Positions 50,001-61,528 of a stretch of 64,000 bases of DNA are shown here, piece by piece. The notes beneath the pieces were generated by a model. It did not search any database, was not told where the DNA came from, and saw nothing but the letters and a program-made list of their open reading frames with translations. Origin of the DNA: Centropus unirufus (lineage: Eukaryota > Chordata > Aves > Cuculiformes > Centropidae). Made by a program: the position numbers and the translations under genes. The stretch lies in contig VYZI01000257.1 of NCBI GenBank assembly GCA_013397695.1, positions 442,494-506,493 on the forward strand, in the 5' to 3' direction. Each line of letters starts with the position of its first letter. Within the stretch, counting starts at the first letter, position 1.

Positions 50001-52827
50001 CAGACACAACTGACCCTGTCCATGCCTCATTAAATAAAAGCCTTTTTCTAACTGTTTGTACATTTTCCACTAGATTTCTGGTTAATAGTAGTCGTCTCTC
50101 AGAATGAGTCATTGGGATACCCAGAGTTGGGCTGGGACTTCTGTGAGGATATTGAGTCAGTACCTGTATTTAACAGTGAGGCCTCACGATTTGTACCAAG
50201 TTGAATCCTCAGCTGCTGTAAGACTGTTGAGCTCCACCAATAATGGCCATCATTGATTTGAACTCATTGAGGATAACATTCATTTTCTCTTAGGTATAAA
50301 AAAACACCGATACACACAGCCTTTTCGTATCACTTGTGGCCCAGTTAGCCTCCTGTTTAAGGGGTTTAACCTGGTTCTGCTTGTACCCAGCTATACGATT
50401 CATGCTATGAGACTGCAAGGATGTCCTCTGTCCTTGCATTATTTAATTCTCCAGACCTGCTCCCACTGCTCTGTCAATAGCTTTCAAATTAATGGTCTAA
50501 TCTTTTAAATTAATGAGTTTTCATCGACCTCAGTGGAAGTGGATCAGCTTCAAGACTGTCAGCCCACCCTGCTGTCCTCATCAGTACTTCATCTAAAAGT
50601 AGTTCACCTACTTTCACACAAAAGTCCGGCACCTTGGAGCACATTGTCTGAAGCTGTGTCATTCGGATCTCATTAAAGCAGCCATACATGTCCTGCTGCT
50701 CCGGATGGAGAGGGTTTTAATAAAGAATTTTTATTTTTTTTGTTGATCTGCATTAACTCCAAGTAATTTCAGGTTCCTTTCTATAATCATTAAACTCAAC
50801 CAACCAGTCAAGAAAGATTTTATTATCCCAAGAGGAAATTTAGCACTTGCATTTTCCAAATCTGTAAATGAGGTTTGAAAATTCTTATTTCAGAAATTAC
50901 AATAACAAAGTATCCCAAATAAAACTATTATCAGAGCAGCTCCTAAGTCATGGAGACATTTCCGGTCACTGTAAAATATACTTTTTTTGGGGAAAACATA
51001 GCAAGCCTTGAAGAGGAAGCACTCTGAAACTGCTAGGCTGCCACCCTGGATGCAGAAATCTCAATACATGAAAACCCTGAGGATCTGAGTGTACCTCGAT
51101 ATTATTTAAAATGGTTTCAAATGGCTGTCACAGACATTTGGGAGGATGCAGGAGAGCAAACACCAGAAAGGACTGGGAAGAAGGCTCCTTCGCAGTTGGT
51201 AGACTAATCTCTACGGCTCCAGACCACGCTGTCACCCATAGGAGTACTTTGGAGAGGCTTTGCTCTGTACTGGCTTTCCCAGGGGCAGAGTAGTCACTCC
51301 ACCAGCCTCCAGGACATACGTGGTGATATTGCACTGAGCTAGACCCATGGCAAGGATCCAGCTCCCTGTGTGCCCCAGCAAACTTCAGCAGGATGGCCTG
51401 GGGCCAGGCTGTGACACGGCACGGTAAAGCATGACCCAGCTGCTGACTTCTCTGGAGATTAACATCAGGATCTAGAGGCCCACAGGGTGAATATTGAGAT
51501 GGGCGAAGGTAAGGATAAGGTTCACTTTAAAAGGGAACATAACAGTGCTTAAAGGTAAGTAATGATTAAGAGCCAAAAAAGGGGGTAAAGTCATGAATGT
51601 CCAACAAAACAAATGAATAAAGGTAAGAATCTATCCCATAAAACCACATCAACAGAAAGAATCTGATATCATTAGCTGAGGAAACTGGATCATCAATGTA
51701 TTTTGTCTGTGTTTGCTTGTTGTGCACACAGATAAAAACTTGCATGGACTAGACCTTCTACAAAATAAATGGGAAGAGATGTCAAGGGAATAAATAAAAA
51801 AATAGATGGCAAAAAGATCTGCTCTCCTACAAAAAGTACATAGCCATGAAGAGACCTTAAACAAAATTTAAAACTTAATTTAGAGAGAGCACTCCTGATT
51901 TCTGTAAAATGTTCCAAAACAATCCCATGACTCAATTTCTGCAGCCATTGAAGTAGGGAGAATTACATAAGATTCTTGCTGTTTGCTTTATTTATGCCTA
52001 AATCATATTCTCAATGATTCATTATCAAGATTTGCCAGGACTAATTAAGAAGAGTGCCAGCTGTGATAGTGTTTGATATCATGGCACCTAGCTCAGTGGG
52101 GACTCAAGCAAGATAGCTCCTTGTGTACAATTAGCTAACAGAAACCAGAAATTTAGTTGCTTGCTGCGATCTGTGGTCTGAGCTTTTACAAAGGTGAAGG
52201 TATTTAGCAGCCCCTGTGGATATGTTGCTTCTTTACATGAAATGGACTTTTCTGTAACTCTATTAAAACAGCCAACAACATTTATTATATGGTATGTATG
52301 ATTTTATTTTCCATGCTAAGCTACCTCTCTTTATTTAAACAAAAATAATATTTTTTTTTAAAAAAAGACAGTTTTAAGTTCAGAAAGGTATGAGGGTGAA
52401 AAGACTACATGTGGTTTTCACTTTGTGGCTGAGGGTTTAATTCTGATGTGAACCATCCAGTGGGCTTATAGACCTCTGGAAGGAGCTTACAAACAAAATC
52501 CTTCTGACCTCTATTTTATACAAGCAAAGTTATCCATCATACAATCCATGCGCATTTCTGTGCACCCTACTACCAAAAGAAAAAATAATTAATTTTTAGT
52601 CAGCAATAGCAAAACTATGGAGTCTCATTTATGGGGATGTGAGCAGGGAAGGTTCAAGCAGCACAGTGGTGGTTCTGGCCCATGCTCAGCCCCAGAGGCA
52701 CCTGGGCTGCTAACTGCAGCATGGCCAGAGAGCTTCCAGCTCTTAAAAATAAGATTACAGAAAGTAAGACTTAAAAAAAAACCAAAAAAACCCTCAAACA
52801 AGCACCTAAAATCAATAGTATTTTTAT
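47046..52827. other. Gene-free AT-rich desert segment
   Basis: No supported gene. A possible MIR fragment lies at 47500-47575. The stretch 48560-49420 is dense in homeodomain-like (TAATTA), POU-like and SOX-like words and free of obvious repeats, so it may be conserved non-coding DNA. Open frames such as 49519-49740 and 51111-51293 match nothing known. Confidence 0.5.
47500..47575 (+). mobile_element. Possible MIR-like SINE fragment
   Basis: The phrase GTGTCAGAGCTAGAAACAGAGTCC, centred near 47520, and the following TTCCAGGCAGCACTGCTT resemble the MIR core (GTGGCAGAGCCAGG... then CCAGGC...GTGCTCT). The match is short and diverged, so this is tentative. Confidence 0.35.
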
Positions 52828-52955
52828 CTTAATTGCTCTGAGCCTGTTGACCAGTAGCCCCTCTGCAAACAGGGATAATAATACTACTTATCTTGTGAAA
52901 ATAAGTTACTGTTTCTGAAATACTCAGGCACTATAGTGATGATCAAGATAGAAAA
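52828..52955 (+). mobile_element. MIR-like SINE, 3' half
   Basis: The text closely follows the 3' half of MIR/CORE-SINE: a TTGCTCTGAGCCT block (about 52832), a CTCTGCAAACAGGGATAATA block (52861-52880), the diagnostic ATAATACTACTTATCTTGTG (52877-52896), then a diverged stretch ending in CAGGCACTATAG (52926-52937). Order and spacing match the consensus, making this the best preserved of the SINE relics seen here. It is non-coding and long inactive. Confidence 0.75.
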
Positions 52956-55900
52956 ACCCAGGAAAAAGTTGTTAATTCTGACTCAGTATGCGGCGAGTGT
53001 TCTGTGGTAGGAGTCTTGGGGACACACACTGAAGACTGAGGATAAAGCAACATATTGAATAACTGTTGATTAAGTGAGCACTGCCTATTCTGTGTGCTGA
53101 ATAAGGTAGGGGCTAGGCAGAAAATAAAGTGTTTTTTTGATCATTTAATTAAAGGCTACGTCATAACATGTGCAGAGCGGGCTGAGGAAGCAATCATGGC
53201 TCTAGCATTTTCAATAGTGGATTCTGCATAATTAATATTGCCTTTTAAGTAGGCATTGTGGCTCTTTCAGGGAGACACTCAAACACAAGTCTGAAAGGGA
53301 GAAGATGCCTGCAACTTCAGTGCAAGAAAAATTCCCTCTTCTCTCATGACTTCTCAGCTAGCCTGGAGCATCTCAGCAGCCTGTTCCCAGTCCACTGGAA
53401 GCACAGAAGGTGCGGTCCTGTTGTAGCCAAGTTACAATGGTTTTACTTTCTGAGTTGGGATGTCTGGGGGATGGTGAGGCTGGTTTTGTGTGTACGATTC
53501 ATGGACAGTGCACGCCCAGCTCTTCTTGGTGCTATGAGCACATTCGCTGTGCACGTATATGTTATGCGTTTGTCTCCTCTGGAGGGAATTAAAAAGCTGT
53601 GACCTAATCAGGGGACTGGTACACACATTACCAGTTAAAGGTATTTTTCAGAAATATTCTTCTCAGAAATAGATGAACCCTTTTCTGTTGGAACTCTTTT
53701 GAAAAACAAACAAACAAAAAACCCAACAGTCAAACAGTTTTAAGGTATTTTTCCTTAAAATTTGGTAAGGCTGTGAAGAACAGTAACAGGGCGGAAAAAG
53801 CCTTTTACAAGCATCCTGAGCGATCTCAGCAGCCCAGCCTATAGCTTTAATGCCACTTTGTCCCTTAGAATACTCCAGGCACCACAGACAGCCGGGGAGG
53901 AGGAGACCTGCCTGCGCTGGCAGGATTAGTTTATTGTCTGACATTACAAAACTATTATTATTTCGAGAAAGCCATCTTATTTAATTATTGTGAAGGTGCA
54001 GTTCCTTCATTTTTAATTCAGCATTGGAGGAGATGTTCCAAGCATTAACTGAATCAAAATAGTCTTGGTAAATCAGAAACCAAGAGAATAATAAGTGTTT
54101 GAAAAGAAAAAGTTATTGTTCTCTGTGGACTACAGTGATTTTAATGATTTGGCTGAAGTGCCCATCTAATAGAGCTGCCTATTTGAAATATTTGTGATCT
54201 CAAAGGAGCAGTTTCAAAGTGTCTCCCCTGTAACTGATTGATCTATGCCTCTCAAATACTTGGATGGCTTTCAAAGCTAGGGGACAGGCATGGGATTTTA
54301 AGGGGGGGGGGGTTTTTTATGTGATCTGATGGGAAAAAAAGGCCTCAAGTCTCCTCCTGTACTGAAGGCAGAGGTGACCAACGTAATGAGAGTTTCCCTT
54401 TAGAAAGTGGAAATTGCTCAGAAAAGACCCAAACCTCATTCTTGGGAGGAGCAAGGGCATTCTTCCACCATCTTCGTCTTTTCCCGGAAGTGAGAAATCT
54501 GGTAGCCAACCCTTGCAATGGGACTCTTTTATCTAAACACTTGCGACACAGATGGAAATTTTTCATAACTGTGTGTGCCAGTATTTAGAAAAAAAAAGAC
54601 AGTTTTATTTATTTCTGAAAATGTCCTCCCTATAGAGGCAATTGTCGTTTGAAAATCCAAACAAATTTAAATAAAGATCTCAAGAAAATATTTTCTGCTG
54701 CTTATCCAGAAGTTTCTACAAATTAATGTGGTGGTATTTTACGTTAGTAAACTATATTGATGAATATTAAAAAAAATTATCTCTGCACTTCTAAGAGCTA
54801 AAAATGTGATTTTTAGTAGTATTATAAAAAATATTTTTCCAAGTATGTTGAGCTCCTAATGTGCAGGATATGATGTAAGATACAATAAAAATAAGAGCAG
54901 TTGCTGTTACTGCACACTGGCACCTTCTGTTATGACTGCTCTTTTAGCAGTGAACATGCTTTCACAATGCAGGTAACTTCTGAAAGGTTTATATCGAAGT
55001 AATAAGGACTTTGAGCTCTCTTGCAGGCTTGGTAAGTGCTCCTCTGACCTGTGCCAAGGCACGTCCCTGTCCCGGGGGAGAATTTAGTGGTTGGGAAGTG
55101 ACCCAGGCATGTGGCCCTGTCACATTCCATGCACAGAGCAGCAGGTGACGGCTCCAGCCGTGCACTGTGCCTGCTCCGGTGGGTCATGGAGCATCTGCCA
55201 CCCTGCACTATGTACCAGGGAAGTCACCCTGTGACACCGCGCCATGGGGACCCTTGCTCTACGTCAGCAGCTGCAGAGTGCCTCCTGTTAGAGGCATCTG
55301 CCATCGCTGCAGTGACCTGCCTCAGACACAGCCAGGCAGTGAGGAAGGAAACCTCTTTTCAAGGATTTGGACTAGTCACCACATCTAACAGATTGGCTTC
55401 AAGTCACAGCCAAGGGTTTTCTCATCCTCCCGGAGCCTTTTCCTTTTTTAAGCAGTAGCAGCCTATGCACAGGAGGCAAAGCCCAGGAGGTGTCTGAAAA
55501 TGGAAAATAACTGTGTATGTGTACATTTGTGGATATTTTCAACCATCAAAGAAAGGGAAAAGTTTCTCTTCAGAGCTGTATTGCTTTGATTTTATGTGGG
55601 CTCACACTAGTGTGTTGCAGCAGAGAAATAGGCCCACATACTTCGTGGTTTAGCACAAAGCATTCATTTTTTCCTTCATATGCCTGGGGACAATCCAGAA
55701 CATATTTTTTATATTTTCTAACTTAATATGTATTATGAATTATATTTTATTTATAATCAATAAGATATTTTAACTCTTTATAATCCAATAACTTATAAAA
55801 TGATATAAATAAAAAAATAATCTGCTGTAAATTAAAATTTAACAAGAGATGTAAACTATATATCCTTGGAGAGAATTTGATGTCCCCTGTCCTCCCTGGA

Positions 55901-58811
55901 AACTAGAGCTACACTGACACCTTCTCTTTGTAAACAGCAACAGCAAAACTGAGTTAAGGATCAGAGTTTTTCACTGGCCTCTGCTACAAAAATTAATTGT
56001 TTTCTGAAGACCAAATAAACAGGACCTTTGGTTGCTATCCCAACACTGACTTCACCCAACAAATTAATTGCTTGTACCATGTCTATTACAGCTGTTTGAA
56101 ATGACCTCCAACTCTAGACAGGAGAACCATGCTACATTAACAAAATTTGAAATATTGTTTTGTTTCTCCTTTCTGCTGAGCCATTGCTCTTCATTTTACT
56201 TCCACTGATGTGCTGGAACACAATTTTGAGTTCACCCTGCCAGTTGTCCACATAAAAGCATCTAATGTTTAATAATATAGCATCATTGTAAGTAGATACA
56301 GGTAAGATCCCCCTGTGATGGAAATAGCGTATGTTCCCTGAAAGATGCCAGGGAATGATGCTGATTTCCTCCTGGCAAAGCCTTTGCTTTTCCAGTAGCA
56401 GTTTGGCTGAATTCATGATCTTATTTGACAGAGAAGTTAAGAAATGTTTTGGAATATGCCTTTGGATGTGTTAAATGATTGTTTAGTTCTAAACAAATAT
56501 TCTTGCTAAAAAGCTCAGGCTAGGTTTTTGCCTTGTTTTCCTTCTTTTGTGTCAAGTATTGTTTTGTGTTTTTTTGTGAAGAAAACTTCACTGCTGGAGA
56601 TGGACAGTGTCCCCTGCTGCTGCAGGGGAAGTGGGCACAGGAGTGGTAGGGGTATGGGTGAGCTTCTGACCAGGTGCCTGGTCCTACCTGGAGCATTAAC
56701 AGTGCTCAAGACTGTCCAAACTCAATGCTGACGTCTCCTGCATATCATTCTTTGGGTAAGAAAAATAGAATAGCTTCATTCTTAACATCTACAGCCTATG
56801 CAGTGCTCCCACAGTTGAACCAGGACATCTAAAGAAATCGTTCATCACCTCTAGGAACTGTTACTTGCCCTGGGAATTTCGTTTTTTACAAGAATGACTA
56901 ATTGGGAAGTAAAACACAAAGCATGACATTGAATATTGACAGCAGCATATGGGAATGGTGAGAAAGTAATGTGTTTCCATTAAATACATAAAATGCTGGT
57001 TTACGGTAATAGCATTGCTTTCTGAGTGTCATTTCACATTATGGCTACAACTCTAACATGGTTTAATATGTTGTAACTCAGAATTCTAACTGACGGCTTT
57101 AAGAGTGGGTGAGTTTGGTTTTTAGTGGACATAATCTAATTTTTGCTCAGGAACTGCTTGTTGAATTCACTTAGTGTAGCTGTTCTGGTGGGCTGTAAGG
57201 GAGGAGAGGATTTTTTTAGACTCAGTGTGATACGGGCTGTTACGTAGTGCAGGTGTGATTTGCTCATGGTGAAATTTAGTCAATGTTGTCTCACCTCCAG
57301 GTATTCAGTAATCCAAACCAAAATGAAATGTTTCTTGAAAGTAAAATATGGCAGTGACAGATGCACAGGCTATTATATTTAGTCTCTTGTCTGAGAGGGC
57401 CAGATTGAATGTAGGTAGCTGACTGCACATAGTGGATGTGGGGATCAGGTATGATGAAAGGGAGATTACTGGCTATTTTAAGAGTTAAACTTAAAAAGCA
57501 GGAAATTGAAAATTGATAAACAGTTGGGTTTTTTTTCCTGGCGATGTCCAATTACATGGAAGTACTCATTACCACGGGAGGCCACTGAAGCCAAACACTT
57601 AGCAAGAGTGGAAGAGGGACTGGGCACTTTTATGGATATAAAGAATACCCAGAAGTAATGATTAACTATATCAATTTTTGTAATGTAATTAGAATAATTT
57701 TTCATGCTTCAGGGCTTAAACCAATTTCTATATAAGAGAGACCAGGATGAGACTTATGGTAGAAACAGATTAAAGACATCTACATACCGCAGAGCTCCTG
57801 CCTTTTCTTCTAAGGCATCTGCTGCTCTTCCAAGACAAGATATCAGACTAGGATGGACCCTGGGTCTGCCTTGATCAACTGTGTCATTTTCTATGTTCCC
57901 TTAGGGAATCTGGTGTGGAACATGTGGACTAATTTTTTAGGTGAACCAGAATGTGAGGAAAAGGAGGTTGAAGTCGACAGCAGATGGGTTTTCTGTAATT
58001 TTGAGAGGATAAGCATGTTGAATGTAACTGCAGATTTGCCCAAAGGAAAAACTAAAAAAAATGAGGAAGCTTTCAAAATCATAAGGTTGCTTCCTCAAAA
58101 CAATGAGATTTATTAGAAAAGATGACTTACATTTGCATCCTTTCTGAATTTTGAGCACTTAGGGCAAACGAGACATGCTTGCAAACTCTTCTCTATAACC
58201 ACTAGAGTCAGATATTTTAATAATAATAAATACAGCTAAGATTCCCGAAGAGGAGTTTTAAGTGGGCAAGAGGTAAATAAATGCTGAAGAGTTTACACTT
58301 TAACTGCACTCATTTCAGATGTAAAAGGGGGATGGAGCTAACGTTGCAAAGGAAGAGCCGAGAAAGAAATCACACTGCAGCAGATGAACTGATGTAAAGA
58401 TTTAAGATGTGTGTGGGCATCAAGGGATGGTGAAAGGGCACTGGTTAGGCTGCAGCTCGACTGGAAGAGGAGTGGGTGTCTGACCCTGGGACTGCAGGCA
58501 TGCAGCAGCCAATTCACCAGTACATGTGTACCCCATCCATTTCCACTCTCAGGATTATGGTGGTGGTCAAGGGCAGATTTTTCAGGAAAGATTGTCTCTG
58601 TTTTCATCCAGGGATGAACAAAAATGATAAACAAGGCCTGAGTGATGGCACAAGCTGGATCACAATACTCAACCTACATAAAACCGATCTCTTAGGATGT
58701 TTTCAGGCCAGGGAAAACCTAAATTTTTGTCCCAAGCTGCAAAAGTGTAATTTCTCGTGGGGAATTCTAGCTGATTTTATTACATTCTGCCCCTATTGCA
58801 AAATCCTGCTG
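52956..58811. other. Gene-free desert segment
   Basis: No supported gene. It includes a CAAA-type simple repeat near 53703-53720, an 11-G run at 54302-54312, a GC-richer patch at about 55010-55450, and a very AT-rich stretch at about 55720-55860. Open frames in the GC-richer patch (55111-55458 +, 54930-55208 -) are typical chance frames in GC-rich DNA. Confidence 0.5.
54302..54312. repeat. Poly-G run followed by poly-T
   Basis: Eleven G then six T. Such runs are prone to length change and sequencing error. Confidence 0.85.
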
Positions 58812-59792
58812 GTCACAAGTGGTGTTCTCCAGGGTTCAGTGCTGGGTCCAGTCCTGTTCAATATCTTTATCAATGACCTGGATGAAGGGATTGAATATAC
58901 CCTCAGCAAGTTTGTAGATGACGCTAAGCTGGGAGGAAGTGTTGATCTGCTTGAGGGTAGGGAGTCTCTTCAAAGGGATCTGGACAGGCTGGACCACTGG
59001 GCTGAGACCAATGGGATGAGGTTCAACAAAGCCAAAAGCTAGGTCCTGCATTTGGGACACAACAACCCTGAGGTGCTACAGGCTTGGGGAAGAGTGGCTG
59101 GAAAGCTGCCTAGAGGAGAAGGATCCGGGGGTGTTGGTTGACACCCGAATGAGCATGAGCCAGCAGAGTGCCCAGGTGGCCAAGAAAGCCAATGGCACCC
59201 TGGCTTACATCAGAAACAGCGTGGCCAGCAGGTCCAGGGAGGTGATTCTGCCCCTGTACTTGGCACTGGTGAGGTTGCACCTTGAATATTGTGTTTGGTT
59301 CTGGACCTCTCACTACATGGACTTTGAGGTTCTGGAACACATCCAGAGAAGGGCAACAAAGCAACAAAGCTGGTGAAGGGGCTGGAGAACAAGTATTATG
59401 AGGAGCAGCAGAGGGAGCTGTGCTTGTTTAACCTGGAAAAGAGGAGGCTGAGGGGATGGAGACCATATAACTGCCTACAACTACCTAAAAAGGAGGTTGT
59501 AGTGAGGTGGATGCTGGTCACCTCTCCCAAGTGAGAGGTGATAGGACAAGGCGGAATCGCTTCAAGCTCTGCCAGGGAAGGTTCAGGTAGGAGATTAGGA
59601 AGAAGTTTTCCACTGAAAGGGTCATCAGTTGCTGGAACAGATCGCCCAGGGAGGTGGTGGAATCATCATTCCTGGATGTATTTAAAAGATGGGTAGGTGA
59701 GGTGCTTAGGGGTATGGTTCAATGGTAGACAAGCACAGCTGGACTTGGTGATCTCAGAGGTCTTTTCCAACCTAGTGATTCTGTGATCCTCC
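58812..59792 (+). mobile_element. CR1 LINE, 5'-truncated, plus strand
   Basis: Sequence from about 58812 matches the distal ORF2 and 3' UTR of avian CR1. In the first open frame, to the stop at 59040-59042, the reverse-transcriptase palm motifs are clear: GSVLGPVLFNIFINDLDEG and then KFVDDAKLGG, where FVDD is the catalytic F-x-DD box. After that stop the match resumes in another frame at about 59131-59376 with the VRLHLEYCVWFW segment typical of the RT C-terminus, so the frame is broken by a stop and a shift. The 3' UTR follows, ending with a TGGACTTGGTGATCTCAGAG block and a short GTGATTCTGTGATC tail. The copy is incomplete and inactive. Its 3' end lies about 1 kb from the GRM7 CpG island. 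Confidence 0.93.
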
Positions 59793-60819
59793 AACCTGCT
59801 GTGTCTGTCTAGTTCTGATGTCGTGCTCCAAATGTCCCCTTTCATAAGGAAAATGCATACGCCTTTGCTGGTCATGGTGCTATGTGAATAGCACCAGTTT
59901 GGAAACCTTTGTTGTAGTAAGCTCTGACAAATGCAAGCAGACACAGAGAACCACTGTTCAAGGGAAAATAACAACAAAAAAAGCTGAAAAATATGGCAAG
60001 GACATGATTAAAAAACACAGATTTTTCTTAAAGTGCTAAAAATGCCTGAATAATTATTGGAAGATGTGTCATTAACCCCTAGCCATCTCCATCTCAGTCA
60101 AGACCTGACCATCAAAGCCACTCACTTGTGTCTGCCAGACTAGTCATGCTGCAACATTTCAGCTTTGCAGTGTTGCTATAAGATTTGGCTAGGTTGAAAC
60201 ACATTAAAAACCGTCAGGTTTTACTGATTATCTTTCTGTTGCAACGCTAACATTACGTTACTCTGAGTTCACAAAATATAATGTGTTTGAAATTAAGCAA
60301 TCACTATGGCTGTCTATTAGAGAGTAATGCCTTAGAGTTGTAGCTGGACTAGGCTGCTGGTTCAGTGTGTGCTAGGGACCAAATGATGAACAGCACCTAT
60401 ATGTGATTTGGTATTTATAAAGGAGGAATTACAGGTGGTCTCCAAAAAATGCGCTTCGTCTGGCAGGTACCAGGTGTCCAGAGATATATTTTGCATTATT
60501 CTTCAATTGGAAATGTGACAAGGTAGGGATGTGCTGGTCAGCAGGGAATGGTAACAGGTGTCTCCTTGGATATTATAGTTTCAGATTGAAAGGAATAAAA
60601 CCAGGACGTTTCAGCATCCTCGAGATTTTGGTGTGCTGGACTAACACGAGTCTGAAGATCTTAAATTAGAACAAGATGCACTGCATGACTTCGGTTTTGG
60701 GAGTATGGGGTTACATGCAAACTCCTCCTCCTCTTTCCTGGCACCACCGGTACCCACCTTAGTGGGGAGGAGAATCTCTTTTCCGTGTCAAAAATCGGAT
60801 TACTGGTTTTGATGCAGTA
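59793..60819. other. Sequence between CR1 and GRM7 CpG island
   Basis: No gene or clear repeat seen. GC content climbs toward 60820. This is the distal upstream region of GRM7 and could hold regulatory sites, but none stands out. Confidence 0.5.
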
Positions 60820-60987
60820 GGCTTGCTCGAATGCCCCGGGGCCCGGTTCCGGGACGCTGGCTGCGGGACCCCGCTGCGGTGCCCGGCTCGCACCGCTCCC
60901 CGCGGTGGCACTGCCGGTCCCTGCTAGCTAGGGGCGCCCCTGCCCGAGCCGCCGGCTCCGCTCCGCTCCCCCGTCGGGAGGCGGAGG

Positions 60988-61005
60988 ATGCTCCAGCGGG
61001 ACTGA
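60988..61005 (+). other. Possible five-codon uORF
   Basis: ATG at 60988 is followed by four codons and TGA. It is out of frame with the receptor ATG and 541 nt upstream. If included in the mRNA it could reduce translation from the main start. Confidence 0.3.
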
Positions 61006-61273
61006 GCGGGCGTCCCCTCACGGAGGCGCCTTTAGCGGGTGTTTCCGAGCCGTGGGCAGCCCGGCTGCTGCTCCTGGCAGCGGGATACTGCTACTCCGCA
61101 TCCCGCCCCTGGAAGCGGGGTCGCCGCGGCTCTCTCCCTCCCGGCGCTGCCGTGCTCCGGCCGCCCCCTGCGCCACCTGTAGCCCCCCGCCACCCCGTAG
61201 AGGGGCCAGAGCCGCCGTCTGGTTTCATCCCCGTCCCCGGCCCGGCACGGCCGCATCCTGCGCAGCGGCAGCG

Positions 61274-61297
61274 GGCGGGGCGGCGGAGGGGGCGGGA
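61274..61297 (+). promoter_or_regulatory. GC boxes / G-quadruplex motif
   Basis: Four G runs (GGG, GGGG, GGGGG, GGG) with loops of 1, 7 and 1 nt meet the quadruplex pattern and also hold two Sp1-type GC boxes. It lies about 230 bp upstream of the receptor ATG. Confidence 0.6.
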
Positions 61298-61459
61298 GGC
61301 GGAGAGGACCGGCCACCATTTAAAGCGGTAGCGGCGCGGCGTGGCTCCCCAGTGCCGTGCTGCCGCGGAGCGCGGCGGAGGCAGCCGCGGCCAGGGCGGG
61401 CGGGAGCGGCCGAGTCCCCCCGCCCATCCCGCCCCGCCGCCCCGGTCCCCGCGGGCTGC

Positions 61460-61528
61460 ATGAAGGCGCAGGGGAGCGCGGGGCATCGCCCGGGGCATCG
61501 CCCGGGCGGCGGCGGCAGCGGCAGCACC
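61460..61528 (+). other. GRM7: In-frame upstream ATG, 23-codon extension
   Basis: An ATG at 61460 is in frame with the receptor start and has no stop between. It would add 23 Gly/Arg/His-rich residues, including a GHRPGHRPGG repeat, ahead of the signal peptide. Its context is weak (T at -3, A at +4), and known mGlu7 proteins begin at the downstream Met, so initiation at 61529 by leaky scanning or a downstream transcript start is more likely. Confidence 0.35.
61481..61525. repeat. 12-bp tandem duplication plus GGC run
   Basis: GGGCATCGCCCG is present twice in perfect tandem (61481-61492 and 61493-61504). A GGC/AGC-rich run then ends just before the receptor ATG. It would be 5' UTR, or in-frame coding if translation starts at 61460. 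Confidence 0.9.

Larger units (their letters stand above)
60831..61331 (+). other. Possible long upstream ORF in GRM7 5' region
   Basis: ATG at 60831 opens a 166-codon frame that is Arg/Pro/Ala-rich, ends at 61331 and does not overlap the receptor start. It would be a uORF only if transcription starts to its left. Composition is what chance reading of CpG-island DNA gives, and I see no domain. Confidence 0.2.

Noticed and set aside
58476..59042. 188-codon frame as a host gene
   Set aside because: Its C-terminal part is CR1 reverse transcriptase and the N-terminal part is a chance run into the repeat.
61169..61184. GCGCCACCTGTAG as a second CTCF site in the GRM7 island
   Set aside because: The right half departs from consensus at several positions, unlike the 1655 site.
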